Source: an uncultured Angelakisella sp. (lineage in GTDB: Bacteria > Bacillota > Clostridia > Oscillospirales > Ruminococcaceae). Taken from it: 15,252 nucleotides of DNA. Shown here one piece after another: positions 14,237-15,252 of this stretch. Location of the stretch: positions 1 through 15,252 of the forward strand of contig CALGIL010000114.1 of assembly GCA_937914895.1 (NCBI GenBank), read 5' to 3'. Position numbers and translations under genes: made by a program. Under the pieces are notes generated by a model that had not been told where the DNA came from, ran no database searches, and was given only the letters and a program-made list of their open reading frames with translations. Within the stretch, counting starts at the first letter, position 1. Each line of letters starts with the position of its first letter.

Positions 14237-14892
14237 ACGCGGTGCTCCAAAAAGGCCTTAAAGAACTCCTGCTCCTCGGCAAAGGTGCTGGGTTCCTCGT
14301 GGCCGGGATAGATGCGGTAGCTACGGGACAGCCTGCTCAGCTTTTGGATGGACTGATACAGCGCCCCGGCGTCGCCCCCGTACAGGTCGGTGCGCCCCAC
14401 GTCGTGGTGGAACAGGGTGTCCCCGGTAAACATGCAGTCCCCGCAGGCGAAGCAGACCGAGCCGGGGGTGTGCCCCGGGGTCTCGATGACGGTAAAGGTC
14501 AGGTCGTCCAGGGCGATGGTCTGGCCCTCGGTGAGGAAGTGGTCCACGGACAGCAGAAAATCCTCCCGGGACCGGCCGGACCGCTGGGCGGACAAAAGCA
14601 TCCCCGGGGTGAGGACGTTGGGGTCCCCGGTGACAAAGGGCAGGTCGTTTTTGTGGAGATACACCTGCAGGCCGGGGTACCGGGCCTGCAGGGTGCGGAC
14701 GGCCCCGATGTGGTCAAAATGCCCGTGGGTCAGCAGGATCATCCCGGGGGTCCAGCCCCGGTCCTCCAGGACGGCAATAATGCCCTCCCCCTCGGCGCCG
14801 GGGTCGATGACGGCGCAGTGCCCCGTGCTGCTTGCCGCCAGATAGCAGTTGGCGGAAAAGGTATGCTTTGCTTCCACCGTTACCACAGTCAT
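14233..14892 (-). CDS. MBL-fold metallo-hydrolase (YcbL/glyoxalase II-like)
   Basis: This 219-residue cytoplasmic protein of the metallo-beta-lactamase fold has a complete metal site: THGHFDH (His56, His58, Asp60, His61), TPGHTPGS (His141), TGDTLF (Asp158) and YPGHE (His198). This is the glyoxalase II-like subgroup (YcbL), which hydrolyses thioesters such as hydroxyacylglutathione, but the C-terminal glutathione-binding domain is absent, so the substrate is unknown. Three ATGs are possible (14901, 14898, 14892). The last is preferred because AAAGGA (14901-14906) is 8 nt upstream; with the others the ribosome site is too close. The gene starts within 10 bp of the dtd stop and overlaps hemZ by 4 bp. 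Confidence 0.92.
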   Translation of the reverse strand: MTVVTVEAKHTFSANCYLAASSTGHCAVIDPGAEGEGIIAVLEDRGWTPGMILLTHGHFDHIGAVRTLQARYPGLQVYLHKNDLPFVTGDPNVLTPGMLLSAQRSGRSREDFLLSVDHFLTEGQTIALDDLTFTVIETPGHTPGSVCFACGDCMFTGDTLFHHDVGRTDLYGGDAGALYQSIQKLSRLSRSYRIYPGHEEPSTFAEEQEFFKAFLEHRV

Positions 14893-14897
14893 GGTCA

Positions 14898-15252
14898 TCA
14901 TCCTTTCGGCTTCATCTGGTCGGTGTCCATAAGGATGGTCACCGGCCCGTCGTTTAAGAGCTCCACCTTCATGGCCGCGCCAAACTCCCCGGTCTGCACC
15001 GGAAGGCCCCGGCCCCGCAGCTGCCCCACAAACCGCTCGTACAGCGGGGTGGCGGTCTCGGGCCGGGCGGCGGCGGTAAAGGAGGGGCGGTTGCCCTTGC
15101 GGCAGTCCCCGTACAGGGTAAACTGGGACACCACCAGCACGGCGCCGTCCACATCCCCCAGGGCCAGGTTCATCTTGCCCCCGCCGTCCTCAAACACCCG
15201 CAGGTCGGCGCATTTTTGGGCCAAAAAGTCCGCCTCCCCGGGGGTGTCCCCG
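14898..15252 (-). CDS. dtd: D-aminoacyl-tRNA deacylase, N-terminus cut by window edge
   Basis: Dtd removes D-amino acids (and glycine from tRNA-Ala) wrongly attached to tRNA, protecting translation. About 117 residues are visible, reading from the edge as [22 protein letters not shown]. Both active-site signatures are present: [17 protein letters not shown] and NDGPVT near the C-terminus. The enzyme is usually about 150 residues, so about 32 N-terminal residues lie beyond base 15252. A TTG at 15224 is not the start, since family sequence continues upstream of it. The stop codon lies within the run of start codons of the hydrolase gene. In Clostridia dtd commonly follows rel, which would be expected next beyond the window. 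Confidence 0.95.
   Translation of the reverse strand, partial: GDTPGEADFLAQKCADLRVFEDGGGKMNLALGDVDGAVLVVSQFTLYGDCRKGNRPSFTAAARPETATPLYERFVGQLRGRGLPVQTGEFGAAMKVELLNDGPVTILMDTDQMKPKG

Noticed and set aside
13343..14311. 322-codon plus-strand frame opposite hemZ
   Set aside because: Antisense shadow of a well-supported radical SAM gene.

Overview
The window reads as a GC-rich, endospore-forming member of the Clostridia, most like the Oscillospiraceae (Flavonifractor/Lawsonibacter/Oscillibacter-type genomes). The evidence is the sporulation genes (yunB, yabP, yabQ, a YabM/SpoVB-type flippase), the Gram-positive gene order and the strong Shine-Dalgarno sites. The family assignment is inference. 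Sixteen of the seventeen genes lie on the minus strand; the exception is a small ferritin-like gene at 2898-3386. Both edges cut genes: ligA loses its C-terminus on the left and dtd its N-terminus on the right.

Read in the direction of transcription (right to left), the window opens with dtd, a metallo-beta-lactamase-fold hydrolase and hemZ. These overlap by a few bases and should be translationally coupled. A small zinc-ribbon protein follows. After about 210 bp of hairpin-rich spacer comes a cluster matching the Bacillus subtilis order yabM-yabN-yabO-yabP-yabQ-divIC-yabR, with an HU gene between mazG and rqcP. This cluster joins translation quality control (RqcP), nucleotide sanitation (MazG), nucleoid packing (HU), spore formation (YabP, YabQ, flippase), division (DivIC) and an S1-domain RNA-binding protein.

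The most unusual feature is that yabQ and divIC form one uninterrupted reading frame (7701-8549). A near-consensus vegetative promoter lies inside the yabQ part, followed by an internal Shine-Dalgarno-like site and ATG at the start of the DivIC part. Beyond yabR the known gene order breaks at a palindrome-rich element (6951-7198) bounded by 19-bp direct repeats. It appears to have split the yabR terminator.

Left of that element lie an amidohydrolase of unknown substrate, the long-form ribosome hibernation factor hpf (with its own promoter and a palindrome near the transcription start), an RlmL/YpsC-type THUMP methyltransferase with a VOC-fold protein directly behind it, the ferritin-like gene, yunB and ligA with a clear extended -10 promoter.

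A recurring layout is that terminator-like hairpins end only 18-28 nt before the next start codon, at four places, leaving no room for a promoter between hairpin and gene. I found no CRISPR array, tRNA, rRNA, prophage, transposase or recognisable defence system.
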